DNA of 64,000 bases, taken from assembly GCF_014200505.1 (NCBI RefSeq), contig NZ_JACHBX010000001.1, forward strand, positions 1,116,001-1,180,000. Direction: 5' to 3'. Shown here one piece after another: positions 8,795-17,452 of the stretch. Position 1 is the first letter of the stretch. The number at the start of each line of letters is the position of its first letter. Below the pieces are notes generated by a model that made no database searches, was not told the origin of the DNA, and saw only the letters and a program-made list of their open reading frames with translations. The position numbers and the translations under genes were made by a program. Origin of the DNA: Massilia aurea. Its GTDB lineage: Bacteria > Pseudomonadota > Gammaproteobacteria > Burkholderiales > Burkholderiaceae_D.

Positions 8795-9450
8795 GCCAGC
8801 AAATCAATCTGTTCAATCCGGCGTTCCAGCCGCAAAAGCACGTGCTGTCGGCAGCGCAGCTGGCGCTGGCCGCCGGCGTGGTCGTCGTCGGCATCGCTGG
8901 CCTGGCACTGCTGGGGAGCATGCGCACGGCCGAACTGCAGCAGAAGGCCGATGCCGGTGCGGTGCAGCTCGACAAGCGGCAAGCACGCCTGGCCTCGGTC
9001 AACACCGAATTTGTGCCGCGCGCGAAAGACGCGACGATGGCGGACCAGCTCCTTGACGCCGACCGCAAGCTGGCCGCCATGCGCCATGTATCGGGCGCGC
9101 TGTCACGGGGCGAACTGGGTGACACGAACGGCTTTGGCGGCTACTTCAAGGCGCTCGCGCGCCAGAGCATGCCGGGGTTGTGGCTGACCGGCGTGACGGT
9201 TGGCGCGGGCGGCGCCCAGATCGGCATCCGCGGCCGCGCGCTGGACCCGGCCATGGTGCCTGGCTACCTGAATCGCCTGACGAGCGAGCCCCTGATGCAG
9301 GGTAAGTCGTTTGCCAGCCTGCAAATCGGCGAAGCGGCGTCGCTGCCGGTGCCGGCAGCCGCGCCTGGCGCGGACGGCCAGCCCGCCACCCGCGCCGCGC
9401 CGTATGTCGAATTCAGCCTGCAGTCGGTCGCCACGGAGCCGCAGCCATGA
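8791..9450 (+). CDS. PilN-like MSHA biogenesis protein
   Basis: Bitopic inner-membrane protein of 219 residues. It has a short cytoplasmic N-terminus (MSQQINLFNPAFQPQK) of the kind PilN uses to dock on PilM. One membrane helix follows near residues 20-42, then a coiled-coil-like stretch and a periplasmic domain with an Ala/Pro-rich tail. By position between mshI and mshJ it is the second MshI/PilN-type component, sometimes labelled mshI2. It overlaps both neighbours by four bases (ATGA), so all three are probably translated from one message. Confidence 0.8.
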   Translation: MSQQINLFNPAFQPQKHVLSAAQLALAAGVVVVGIAGLALLGSMRTAELQQKADAGAVQLDKRQARLASVNTEFVPRAKDATMADQLLDADRKLAAMRHVSGALSRGELGDTNGFGGYFKALARQSMPGLWLTGVTVGAGGAQIGIRGRALDPAMVPGYLNRLTSEPLMQGKSFASLQIGEAASLPVPAAAPGADGQPATRAAPYVEFSLQSVATEPQP

Positions 9451-10151
9451 GCGCGTCCATCAAGCAGCGCGTGCTCGACGTGGCGGCGCGCATGGACGCC
9501 CTGTCGCTGCGCGAGCGCGGCATGGTGTTCGGCGCCACCATCGCCGTGCTGGCGTTCGCCGGGCACACCCTCGTGCTGGCGCCGCAGGACGCAAAACAGG
9601 CAGCCCTGCGCACGCAGATCGAGCAACAGCAGGCCGCGAGCGCCGCCATCGATGGCGAGATCACGGCGCGCGTGGAGGGGTCGCGGATCGACCCGGACGC
9701 CCAGTCCCGCACGCGCCTGAACTCGATGCAGCAAGAGATGGGGCAACTGGGCAGCGAGCTGCTGGCGCTCGAACATGGCCTGGTGCCGCCCGAGCGCATG
9801 GGGCCGCTGGTCGAAGGCATCCTGCGCGCCAACGGCCGCCTCAAGCTCGTTTCGATGCGAACGTTGCCGGCCGAACCGCTGGCCGCACCGGGCGCTACGA
9901 CCGCCCCGGCTGCCGCAGCAGGCGCTGCGCCTGTCGCGGGGGGCGACGTGCCCCTGCTGTACCGGCACGGCGTCGAAGTCACGGTGCGCGGCAATTACCT
10001 CGACATGGTCGACTACATGAGCACACTCGACGCGATGCCGACGCGGATGTTCTGGGGCCGCGCCCAGCTCGACGTCGAAACCTATCCGACCGCGCGCCTG
10101 ACGCTCACGCTGCATACGCTCAGCCTGGACCGACAATGGATGAAGCTGTGA
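9447..10151 (+). CDS. mshJ: MSHA biogenesis protein MshJ (PilO-like)
   Basis: Inner-membrane protein of 234 residues that would pair with the PilN-like protein in the pilus alignment subcomplex. A cytoplasmic segment (SIKQRVLDVAARMDALSLRERG) precedes one membrane helix near residues 25-45. A long helical periplasmic region and a C-terminal ferredoxin-like domain follow, with the RGNYLDMVDYMSTLDAMP motif seen in PilO/MshJ proteins. It is coupled to the preceding gene by an ATGA overlap. Its stop overlaps the start region of mshK. Confidence 0.85.
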   Translation: MSASIKQRVLDVAARMDALSLRERGMVFGATIAVLAFAGHTLVLAPQDAKQAALRTQIEQQQAASAAIDGEITARVEGSRIDPDAQSRTRLNSMQQEMGQLGSELLALEHGLVPPERMGPLVEGILRANGRLKLVSMRTLPAEPLAAPGATTAPAAAAGAAPVAGGDVPLLYRHGVEVTVRGNYLDMVDYMSTLDAMPTRMFWGRAQLDVETYPTARLTLTLHTLSLDRQWMKL

Positions 10152-10498
10152 AACACCTGACCAAAACCGTGCTGGCCTGCGTCGCGCTGTGCGGGCTGCC
10201 TGCCGCCGCGCAGCCGTTGCAGGACCCGACCCGCCCGCCGGCCGGCATGGACCGGATCGCGCTCGATCCGGCCGTGCAGCGCGACGTCCCGCGCCTGCAA
10301 TCGGTGCTCATCGCGCCGCATGCGGGCGGGCGCCACGTGGCCGTCATCGATGGCGAAACGCTGCGCCTGGGCGAGTTTTACAAAGGCGCACGGATCACGA
10401 GTATCAAGCCTGGCGAGGTCATCCTCATGCGCGGCAACGCGCGCCAGGTGCTGCGCATGGATGCACCGCTGTCCGGCATGACGCCGGTTGCCCGCTAA
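10136..10498 (+). CDS. mshK: MSHA biogenesis protein MshK
   Basis: Small periplasmic protein of about 120 residues with a signal peptide (KHLTKTVLACVALCGLPAAAQ). The MshK/PilP-like motif DPTRPP is followed by LQSVLIAP, VAVIDGETLRLGE and a closing VLRMDAP strand. It is thought to link the inner-membrane complex to the secretin. Two starts are possible: ATG at 10136, used here, or GTG at 10148, which would form a GTGA overlap with the mshJ stop and begin the signal peptide more naturally. It lies directly before the secretin gene, as in other MSHA loci. Confidence 0.82.
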   Translation: MDEAVKHLTKTVLACVALCGLPAAAQPLQDPTRPPAGMDRIALDPAVQRDVPRLQSVLIAPHAGGRHVAVIDGETLRLGEFYKGARITSIKPGEVILMRGNARQVLRMDAPLSGMTPVAR

Positions 10499-10501
10499 CC
10501 G

Positions 10502-12355
10502 ATGAAGTACGTACCCACCATGACACCCAAGTTTGTAATGGCGCCGCGCGCGCTGGCCGTGGCGCTTGCCGTCACCGTGCTCCTTGGCGGTTGCCAGAGC
10601 GCGCCGCAGAACGCCACCTATGACGCGATCACGAAAGAGCTGACGAAAGCCAGCACCCAGCAGGGCGCCCGCCCCGCGGTGGTCGACGCGGTGGCCAATG
10701 CGCTGCTGCCGCCGGCGGCAACGCTGGCCAGCCAGTTGCCCAAGGCGCGCCCGGCGCTGGAAGAGCGCTTCAACGTCGCCTTCAACAATGTCCCGGCGCA
10801 GCAGTTCTTTCGCTCGATCGTGGCCGGCACCCGCTACAACATGCTGGTGCACCCGGACGTGACGGGCAATATCAGCGCCAACCTGAAGGATGTGACGCTG
10901 GTCGAAACGCTGGAAGCGGTGCGCGACATGTATGGCTACGACTACAAGATCGACGGTGCCCGGATCGCGATCCGCCCGCTGACGATGCAGACCCGCATGT
11001 TCCATGTGAACTACCTGACAGCGCAGCGCAGCGGCAGTTCCAATCTGCGCGTGTCGTCCACGTCGGTGGCCGATGCAGGCAATGGCAACAACAATAGCGG
11101 CGGCGGCGGCGGCGGCGGCGGCGGTGGCAACAACAACCGCAGCCAGAACAACAATAACCAGAACGGCAATAACAACAATAACAATAACAACAGCAGCAAC
11201 GGCCAGACCCAGACCAACAGCACCGACGTGCGCACGCATTCGGACAACGACTTCTGGGGCGATCTGAAACTGTCGATCGCCGCCATCGTCGGCTCGACCG
11301 AAGGCGGTCGCAGCGTCGTCGTCAGCCCGCAATCGGGCGTGCTCGTGATCCGCGCGATGCCGGACGAATTGCGTAACGTCGACGCTTACCTGAAGGCCAC
11401 CCAGCTGTCGGTCGACCGCCAGGTGATCCTCGAAGCCAAGATCCTCGAGGTGGAACTGAACGACAGCTTCCAGAGCGGCATCAACTGGGCCTCGTTCGCG
11501 TCGTTCCGCGGTTCGCATCCCAACCGCGTTTCGGGCGGCCTGATTTCGCCCGGCGCCAACCTCGCGCCGTTGCCTTACACGGGCGGCCAGCCGCCTGTGA
11601 TCAACAGCGGCCAGGGCCTCGCGGCCAGCACCGGCTTCTCGCTGTCGAATGCTGCCACGGCGGCCGGCTCGCTGTTCGGCTTTGCGTTCCAGACGAATAA
11701 CTTCGCGGCGCTGATCACGTTCCTCGAATCGCAGGGCAGCGTGCACGTGCTGTCGAGTCCACGCATTGCGGCGGTCAACAACCAGAAGGCCGTGCTCAAG
11801 ATCGGCACCGATGAATTCTTCGTCACCGGCGTGACCAACAACATCACGACCGGCGACAACGGCAGCATCGTTAGCCCGAGCGTGACGGTGCAGCCGTTCT
11901 TCTCCGGCGTCGTGCTCGACGTGACGCCGCAGATCGACGCCAGCGGCAACATCCTGCTGCACGTGCACCCGTCGGTCAGCCAGGTCACCACCGTCAACAA
12001 GGATGTCGACCTGGGCTCGGGCGGTACGCTGCGCCTGCCGCTGGCGGCATCGAGCACGTCGGAACTCGACAGCATCGTGCGCGGCCGCAATGGGCAAGTC
12101 GTCGCCATCGGCGGCTTGATGCGCCAGGCGTCCACCGGCGACACCGACCAGTTGCCGGGTGCGGACAAGATCCCGCTGCTGGGCAACCTGTTCCGCAACA
12201 AGAACCGGACCAACCAGAAGCGCGAGCTGGTCGTCCTGATCAAGCCGACCATCGTCGAAGGCGCCAGCGACTGGAGCGAAGACATGATGGACGCGAGCCG
12301 CCGCATCGAGCAGCTCGATCCCCGCCGCCGTGCGCCTGGCTTGGGCGTCGACTGA
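10502..12355 (+). CDS. mshL: MSHA pilus secretin MshL
   Basis: Outer-membrane channel through which the pilus passes; 617 residues. The N-terminus carries a lipoprotein signal ending in the lipobox LLGGC. A secretin short domain with FNVAFNNVPAQQFFRSIV follows. Between about residues 193 and 245 there is a low-complexity insert of long runs of glycine and asparagine. The C-terminal secretin core has the family signature around VGGLMRQ-like IGGLMRQASTGDTDQLPGAD, PLLGNLFR and ELVVLIKPTIV. It lies between mshK and mshM; its TGA overlaps the mshM ATG. An alternative start is ATG at 10520. Confidence 0.92.
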   Translation: MKYVPTMTPKFVMAPRALAVALAVTVLLGGCQSAPQNATYDAITKELTKASTQQGARPAVVDAVANALLPPAATLASQLPKARPALEERFNVAFNNVPAQQFFRSIVAGTRYNMLVHPDVTGNISANLKDVTLVETLEAVRDMYGYDYKIDGARIAIRPLTMQTRMFHVNYLTAQRSGSSNLRVSSTSVADAGNGNNNSGGGGGGGGGGNNNRSQNNNNQNGNNNNNNNNSSNGQTQTNSTDVRTHSDNDFWGDLKLSIAAIVGSTEGGRSVVVSPQSGVLVIRAMPDELRNVDAYLKATQLSVDRQVILEAKILEVELNDSFQSGINWASFASFRGSHPNRVSGGLISPGANLAPLPYTGGQPPVINSGQGLAASTGFSLSNAATAAGSLFGFAFQTNNFAALITFLESQGSVHVLSSPRIAAVNNQKAVLKIGTDEFFVTGVTNNITTGDNGSIVSPSVTVQPFFSGVVLDVTPQIDASGNILLHVHPSVSQVTTVNKDVDLGSGGTLRLPLAASSTSELDSIVRGRNGQVVAIGGLMRQASTGDTDQLPGADKIPLLGNLFRNKNRTNQKRELVVLIKPTIVEGASDWSEDMMDASRRIEQLDPRRRAPGLGVD

Positions 12356-13245
12356 TGTACGCGGCACATTTTGGCCTGCGCGAGCTGCCGTTCGGGATCA
12401 CGCCGGACACCAGCTTCTTCTTCGGCAGCCCGCGCTCGCAGGAAGCCCTCAACACGCTGCTGGTCGCGGCGCGCGGCGGCGAAGGCTTCATCAAGATCAC
12501 GGGCGAAGTCGGCACCGGCAAGACGCTCCTGTGCCGCAAGTTCATGGCGACGCTCGGTGAAGGATTCGTCACGGCCTACATCCCGAACCCGTACCTCGAA
12601 CCGCGCACCTTGATGCTGGCGCTGGCCGACGAACTGGAGATCGTGCTCGAACGCGACGTCGACCAGCATCAGCTGCTCAAGGCGATCAACCTGCGCCTGC
12701 TGCAACTGGCCGCGCAGGATTTGCGCGTCGTGCTGTGCCTGGACGAAGCGCAAGCCATTCCTGTCGACAGCCTGGAAGCCCTGCGGCTGCTGACGAACCT
12801 GGAAACGGAAAAGCGCAAGCTGCTGCAGATCGTCCTGTTCGGCCAGCCAGAACTGAATCGCAAGCTGCAGCTGGACTCGATCCGCCAGCTGGCCCAGCGC
12901 ATCACGTTCCATTACCACCTCGGCCCGTTGAACCGCGACGACATCGATTTTTATGTGGCGCACCGGCTGCGCGTGGCCGGCTTCACCGGCGCGCGGCTGT
13001 TTTCCAGCGCCGCGATCCGCAGCCTGTACAAGGCCAGCGGCGGCGTGCCACGCCTGGTCAACATCATGGCGCACAAGGCGATGATGCTCAGTTACGGCCA
13101 GGGCAAGCAGCAGGTCGCAGGTGGCCATGTCGCCATCGCCGCGCGCGATACGGTGGGCGTGGGGCGCGCGATCCGCCAGTGGCTGACGGGCGGCGCGATC
13201 GTCATGGGCGCCCTTGGCGTGTTTGCCTGGGTGGTGGCGCCATGA
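12355..13245 (+). CDS. mshM: MSHA biogenesis ATPase MshM (ExeA-like AAA)
   Basis: AAA ATPase of 296 residues related to ExeA/GspA, thought to help assemble or position the secretin. It begins with the family opening MYAAHFGLRELPFGITPD. Walker A is GEVGTGKT at residues 50-57, Walker B is VVLCLDEAQAI. The sensor/arginine region includes LAQRITFHYHLGPL and GGVPRLVNIMAHKAML-like sequence. A short hydrophobic segment at the very C-terminus (IVMGALGVFAWVVAP) may anchor it in the membrane. It overlaps both mshL and mshN. Confidence 0.9.
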   Translation: MYAAHFGLRELPFGITPDTSFFFGSPRSQEALNTLLVAARGGEGFIKITGEVGTGKTLLCRKFMATLGEGFVTAYIPNPYLEPRTLMLALADELEIVLERDVDQHQLLKAINLRLLQLAAQDLRVVLCLDEAQAIPVDSLEALRLLTNLETEKRKLLQIVLFGQPELNRKLQLDSIRQLAQRITFHYHLGPLNRDDIDFYVAHRLRVAGFTGARLFSSAAIRSLYKASGGVPRLVNIMAHKAMMLSYGQGKQQVAGGHVAIAARDTVGVGRAIRQWLTGGAIVMGALGVFAWVVAP

Positions 13246-14306
13246 GCCTGATTAACAAGATGCTCAAGGACCTCGACGCGCGCGCAGGGCAGCCTGGCGC
13301 GGCGCCGCTGCCGGCCGACGTGCGGCCCGTGGCTGCACCCGAGCGGCGCGGACCGGTGCTGCGCGCGGCGCTGGTCGGCGGCGCGCTGCTGGCGGTCGGC
13401 GCCGGTGTGGTTGGCTGGAAGACGATGCAGACGGCGCCCGCGCCGACACCGGCTCCTGCCGTGCTGGCGGCTGCGCCAGTCCCGGCGCGCACGGCGGTGG
13501 TGGTGGACATGCCGGCGGCAGCGCCGGTGCAGGTGGTTGATGTGGCGCCAGCCGTGCCGGCGCCCACACCGGAACCAGAGCCGGCACCGGAACCAGCACC
13601 GGCACCGGCACCAGCACCAGCACCAGCAGCCAAGCGTGTCACGCCGGTCGCTTTGGCACCAACCGCCAGGCCTGCACCACGCACGGTTGCCGTGGCGAAG
13701 ACTACAGCAGCTGTACCGGCTACGGGTCGCACCGACACGCCATCGCAACGGGCCGAAAACGCCTATCGGCGCGCGCTCGGCGTGCTCGAAGACGGCCGCG
13801 TGACCGAGGCGATTGCCACGCTGCAGGCGGGTCTGCAGATCGATCCGCGCCATGAAGCCGCGCGCCAGACGCTGGTCGGTCTGCTGATCGAGGCCGGCCG
13901 TCCGGACGATGCGATGCGCCAGTTGCAGGCCGCGCTCGCGATCGACGCGCGCCAGCCGGCGCTGGCGATGCTGCTGGCGCGCCTGCAGCTCGAACGGGGC
14001 GGGCCGGCCATCGACACCCTGATGCGCACGCTGCCCTATGCGGCGGGCAACGGCGAGTACCACGCATTCCTGGCCGGCGTGCTGCAGCGCGAGGGTCGTG
14101 TACATGAAGCGGCTGACCATTACCAGGCTGCGCTCAAGCGCTCGCCCGGCAATGGCGTGTGGTGGATGGGTCTGGGTATCGCGCTGCAGGCCGACAAGCG
14201 CGACGCCGAAAGCCGCGCTGCCTTCATGCAGGCGCAGGCCAGCGGGACGCTGTCGCCCGAACTGCAGGCCTTCGTCGAGCGCCGGCTGGGCCAACTCGGT
14301 CGTTGA
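13242..14306 (+). CDS. mshN: MSHA biogenesis protein MshN (TPR protein)
   Basis: Last gene of the pilus operon; 354 residues, starting with the MshN signature SLINKMLKDLDARAG. One membrane helix lies near residues 38-57. It is followed by an Ala/Pro/Thr/Glu-rich linker with short PAPAPAP repeats to about residue 165, then a C-terminal tetratricopeptide domain (helical pairs such as AENAYRRALGVLEDGRVTEA). It is probably a periplasmic scaffold for pilus proteins. Its ATG overlaps the mshM stop (ATGA). I reject a much longer in-frame reading that begins inside mshM. Confidence 0.88.
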   Translation: MSLINKMLKDLDARAGQPGAAPLPADVRPVAAPERRGPVLRAALVGGALLAVGAGVVGWKTMQTAPAPTPAPAVLAAAPVPARTAVVVDMPAAAPVQVVDVAPAVPAPTPEPEPAPEPAPAPAPAPAPAAKRVTPVALAPTARPAPRTVAVAKTTAAVPATGRTDTPSQRAENAYRRALGVLEDGRVTEAIATLQAGLQIDPRHEAARQTLVGLLIEAGRPDDAMRQLQAALAIDARQPALAMLLARLQLERGGPAIDTLMRTLPYAAGNGEYHAFLAGVLQREGRVHEAADHYQAALKRSPGNGVWWMGLGIALQADKRDAESRAAFMQAQASGTLSPELQAFVERRLGQLGR

Positions 14307-14346
14307 GGCCGCCGCCGGGGAGGGCGGGCATGGTAAAGTGTCATGC

Positions 14347-14368
14347 CTGCGCAGGTACCCCTGCGCAG
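14347..14368 (+). terminator. Hairpin at the end of the pilus operon
   Basis: A perfect 9-bp GC-rich stem (CTGCGCAGG at 14347-14355, CCTGCGCAG at 14360-14368) with a 4-base loop lies 40 bases after mshN. It has no T-tract, so it may be a weak terminator or an mRNA 3'-end stabiliser. Confidence 0.4.
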
Positions 14369-14415
14369 CTCCCCGGTCAACGAGCGTGACCCAATAACAG
14401 TACCCCGGGTGTCCC

Positions 14416-15747
14416 ATGAACTTGTTCGAACATTTGGCCTTGCTGGCCGTGCTGGTGCTTGCGGCGGGCTTCCTGTCGCTCACCGAAATCTCGCTGGCAG
14501 GCGCCCGCAAAATCAAACTCAAATTGCTGGCCGAGGCGGGCGACGACCGTGCCCGCAAGGTCATGGCCCTGCAGGCGCATTCGGCCGACTTCTTCGCCGC
14601 CTCTCAGCTTGGGCTGAACGCCATTGCGATCCTGGGCGGTATTCTGGGCGAAGGGGCCTTGCGCCCGTTCTTCCTCGAGTGGCTGTCCGTCTTCTACGCG
14701 GGGCCAGGCCGCGAAAACATCGCCTTCACGCTGTCGTTCGTGTTCGTCACCACGCTGTTCGTGCTGTTCTCGGACCTGATGCCCAAGCGCCTGGCCTTGA
14801 TCTCGCCCGAGACGACGGCGATGGCGGTGATCCGGCCGGTGCTGTTCGTCATCCGGCTGTTCAAGCCATTCTCGTGGACGCTGAACGTGATCGCCAACGG
14901 CTTGTTCAAGCTGTTTGGCATCAACATGACGCGCGAAGACCGCATCACGTTCGATGAAATCTCGGCCGTGGTCGAAGCCGGCGCGCAGGCCGGCGTGCTG
15001 CAAAAGCAGGAGCAGCACTTCATCGAGAACGTGTTCGAACTCGAGTCGCGCGCCGTGACGTCGACGATGACGACGCGCGAGAACATCGTGTTCTTCGACC
15101 TGACCGAGCCCGAAGAAAGCGTGCGCCAGAAGATTGCTGCGCATTCGCTATCCAAATTTCCGGTCTGCGATGGCGTGATTGACCGCGTGGTCGGCTATGT
15201 CGACACGCGCGACATCCTGGTGCGCCTCTTGAACAACCAGTCGCACTTTCACCTGAGTGAATCGACGGTCCGCACGGTCTTGATCATCCCCGACAGCCTG
15301 ACGCTGTCCGAGCTGCTGGACCGCTTCCGCTCCAGCAAGGAGACCTTCGCGGTGGTCATCAACGAGTATGCGTTTGTCGTCGGTGTGATCACGCTGTCGG
15401 ACATCATGGTGACGGTGATGGGGCGCTGGGGTAGCCCGCTGGAAGCCGACCAGCAAACGATGCAGCGCGAAGACGGCTCGTGGCTGATCGACGGCAGCAC
15501 GCCGGTGGCGGAGATGAAGCGCGTGATCGACCTGCAGTCGCTGCCCGAAGAAGAGCGCTACGAGACGGCGGCTGGCTTCATGATGTTCATGCTGCGCAAG
15601 GTGCCCAAGCAGACCGACAGCGTCGAGTACGAAGGCATGCGCTTCGAGGTGCTCGACGTCGACCATCACCGCATCGACCAGATACTGGTCAAGCGCCTCG
15701 ACCCGGGGCAGAAGGCGCTCGGGGCGGCGACGCCTGCCGCCCACTAG
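14416..15747 (+). CDS. HlyC/CorC (CNNM/DUF21) family transporter
   Basis: Membrane protein of 443 residues with the CNNM architecture. It has an N-terminal DUF21 membrane domain (several helices through about residue 190), a tandem CBS pair near residues 205-330, and a C-terminal CorC_HlyC domain (DGSWLIDGSTPVAEM...). Such proteins are linked to magnesium or cobalt export and heavy-metal tolerance; the family was once misnamed haemolysin. Length is normal for the YfjD/YtfL/YoaE group. It is monocistronic: a hairpin precedes it and an embedded terminator follows. The transported ion cannot be read from sequence. Confidence 0.87.
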   Translation: MNLFEHLALLAVLVLAAGFLSLTEISLAGARKIKLKLLAEAGDDRARKVMALQAHSADFFAASQLGLNAIAILGGILGEGALRPFFLEWLSVFYAGPGRENIAFTLSFVFVTTLFVLFSDLMPKRLALISPETTAMAVIRPVLFVIRLFKPFSWTLNVIANGLFKLFGINMTREDRITFDEISAVVEAGAQAGVLQKQEQHFIENVFELESRAVTSTMTTRENIVFFDLTEPEESVRQKIAAHSLSKFPVCDGVIDRVVGYVDTRDILVRLLNNQSHFHLSESTVRTVLIIPDSLTLSELLDRFRSSKETFAVVINEYAFVVGVITLSDIMVTVMGRWGSPLEADQQTMQREDGSWLIDGSTPVAEMKRVIDLQSLPEEERYETAAGFMMFMLRKVPKQTDSVEYEGMRFEVLDVDHHRIDQILVKRLDPGQKALGAATPAAH

Positions 15748-15754
15748 GTTTCTT

Positions 15755-16912
15755 TTACAACTGTGCGAGACGCTCCAGCGCAAGCTGCAGCGTCTCGTCT
15801 TTTTTCGCGAAGCAGAAACGCACCACGTGCGACTCTTTCAGCTGGCTGTAGAACGCCGAGACGGGAATGGCGGCGACCTTGATCTCGCGCGTCAGCCATT
15901 CGGCGAATTCCGCTTCACTCAAATCCGAGATCGCGTCGTAGCGCACGCACTGGAAGTAGGTGCCGTCCGATGGCAGCAGCGTGAAGCGCGACGCCGCCAA
16001 CCCGGCGCGGAACAGGTCGCGCTTGGCCTGGTAGAACGCCGGCAGGTCGCGCCACGGCGCCGGGTCCTGCAGGTAGCCGGCAATCGCGTGCTGCATCGGC
16101 GCATTGACGCAAAAGACGTTGTACTGGTGGACCTTGCGAAACTCGACCATCAAGGCTGCCGGCGCGGCCACGTAGCCGATCTTCCAGCCGGTCACGTGGA
16201 AGGTCTTGCCAAAGCTCGACACGACGAATGCGCGTTCGGCCAGCGCCGGATGGCGCGCCACCGACGCATGCGGCTCGCCATCGAACACCATGTGTTCATA
16301 CACTTCGTCCGACAGCACCAGGATCTGCGTGTCCTGCACGATCGCCACCAGCGCGTCAAGATCGGCCTGGCGCAGGATCGTGCCGGTCGGGTTGTGCGGC
16401 GTGTTGATGACGACCATGCGCGTGCGCGGCGTGACCGCTGCCCGCACGTCGGCCCACTCCACACGGTAGCCATCGGCGTCCAGCCGCATCGTCACCGGCA
16501 CCACCACACCGCCTGCCAGCGCAATGGCCGGCGCATAGCAATCGTAGGCGGGCTCGATGACGATCACCTCGTCGCCCGGATGCACGACGGCCAGGATCGC
16601 CGACTGGATCGCCTGGCTGGCGCCGGCGGTGACGGTGATGTCGGTATTCGCATCGTAGCGATGGCCGTAGGTGGCCTCGATCTTGGCCGCAATCGCCTGG
16701 CGCAGCGCCGGCAGGCCGGTCATCGGCGGATACTGGTTATGCCCGGCGCGCATCGCGTCGGTCACCAGGTCGACCAGCGCCGGGTCGCACGCGAAATCGG
16801 GGAAACCCTGGCCCAGGTTGACGGCGCCATGGTCGATGGCCAGTTGCGACATGCGGGTGAACACGGTGGTGCCGACGTGCGGCAGGCGGGAGACCAGCGG
16901 TGGAAGGCTCAT
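15755..16912 (-). CDS. PLP-dependent aminotransferase, methionine aminotransferase (YbdL) type
   Basis: Fold-type I aminotransferase of 385 residues. Visible marks are NLGQGFPDF at the start, the substrate loop NQYPPMTGLPALR, the AGASQAIQ cofactor-phosphate motif, NTPHNPTG, SDEVYEH and the PLP lysine K236 in SSFGKTFHVTGWKIG. The TFHVTGWKIG block and overall pattern match methionine/kynurenine aminotransferases of the YbdL/KAT group rather than aspartate aminotransferases. It probably transaminates methionine or aromatic amino acids with 2-oxo acids in the cytoplasm. It converges on the CNNM gene, and its last codons contain that gene's terminator. Confidence 0.87.
   Translation of the reverse strand: MSLPPLVSRLPHVGTTVFTRMSQLAIDHGAVNLGQGFPDFACDPALVDLVTDAMRAGHNQYPPMTGLPALRQAIAAKIEATYGHRYDANTDITVTAGASQAIQSAILAVVHPGDEVIVIEPAYDCYAPAIALAGGVVVPVTMRLDADGYRVEWADVRAAVTPRTRMVVINTPHNPTGTILRQADLDALVAIVQDTQILVLSDEVYEHMVFDGEPHASVARHPALAERAFVVSSFGKTFHVTGWKIGYVAAPAALMVEFRKVHQYNVFCVNAPMQHAIAGYLQDPAPWRDLPAFYQAKRDLFRAGLAASRFTLLPSDGTYFQCVRYDAISDLSEAEFAEWLTREIKVAAIPVSAFYSQLKESHVVRFCFAKKDETLQLALERLAQL
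15766..15805 (+). terminator. Terminator of the CNNM gene, inside the aminotransferase 3' end
   Basis: A perfect 9-bp stem (CGAGACGCT at 15766-15774, AGCGTCTCG at 15789-15797) is followed on the plus strand by TCTTTTTT. It lies just after the CNNM stop but within the last codons of the convergent aminotransferase gene. Confidence 0.7.
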
Positions 16913-16948
16913 GAATGCATCCTGATCGAAAGCAAATGGGGGGAAGCC

Positions 16949-17416
16949 TTATTTTAGCGCGCCTTCGGCCTTGGCCTGGCGCCACGTGGCGACCCACACC
17001 TCGGGCAGCATGATGCGAAACAGCCCCGCCTGCGCCGTCTTGCGTCCCAGCTTGAGCAGTGCCTTGTCCTTGCTGATCAGGATCGACGCGCCGGCATCGC
17101 GCGCGAGCTCCATGAATTTCTGGTCGTCGCGGTCGGTGCACACGGGCAGGCGGATCGCTTTCGAATCGACGTCAACGAGGCGCAGCAGGGCATCGAAGCG
17201 GGCGGCGGCCGCCAGGCGGCTGTCGTCGTCCAGCGGCAGGTGCTGGTAGTGCAGCACGGCCAGGTATTCGGCGCGGCAGTCGGCGCGCGTGATGGCGTCG
17301 ATCTCCTTCGCCTCGATGGCGGCGAGCAGGTCGGCCCAGCGCGGATCGTGGAACACGAACAGGTCGAGCAGCACATTGGTGTCGATGACGATGGTTGGGG
17401 CTGGAGCGGTTATCAT
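16949..17416 (-). CDS. PIN-domain protein, putative toxin-type ribonuclease
   Basis: A 155-residue PIN protein. The first acidic motif is [13 protein letters not shown]. Further acidic residues come in [22 protein letters not shown] and the SKDKALLKL segment, consistent with a metal-dependent ribonuclease core. The sequence resembles the putative toxin-antitoxin PIN family, but no small antitoxin gene is adjacent, so a toxin role is unproven. It is transcribed away from yaaA and towards the aminotransferase, with which it may share a transcript (36-base gap). Confidence 0.75.
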   Translation of the reverse strand: MITAPAPTIVIDTNVLLDLFVFHDPRWADLLAAIEAKEIDAITRADCRAEYLAVLHYQHLPLDDDSRLAAAARFDALLRLVDVDSKAIRLPVCTDRDDQKFMELARDAGASILISKDKALLKLGRKTAQAGLFRIMLPEVWVATWRQAKAEGALK

Positions 17417-17452
17417 GTCGGTTGTTTATTTATGGAAAAGTTTCGTACGGCC

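Noticed and set aside
13600-13640. Short DNA repeats in mshN that could suggest a tandem array
   Set aside because: They encode the PAPAPAP linker in frame; they are codon repeats in a gene, not a CRISPR or separate repeat element. The same applies to the N/G codon runs in mshL.
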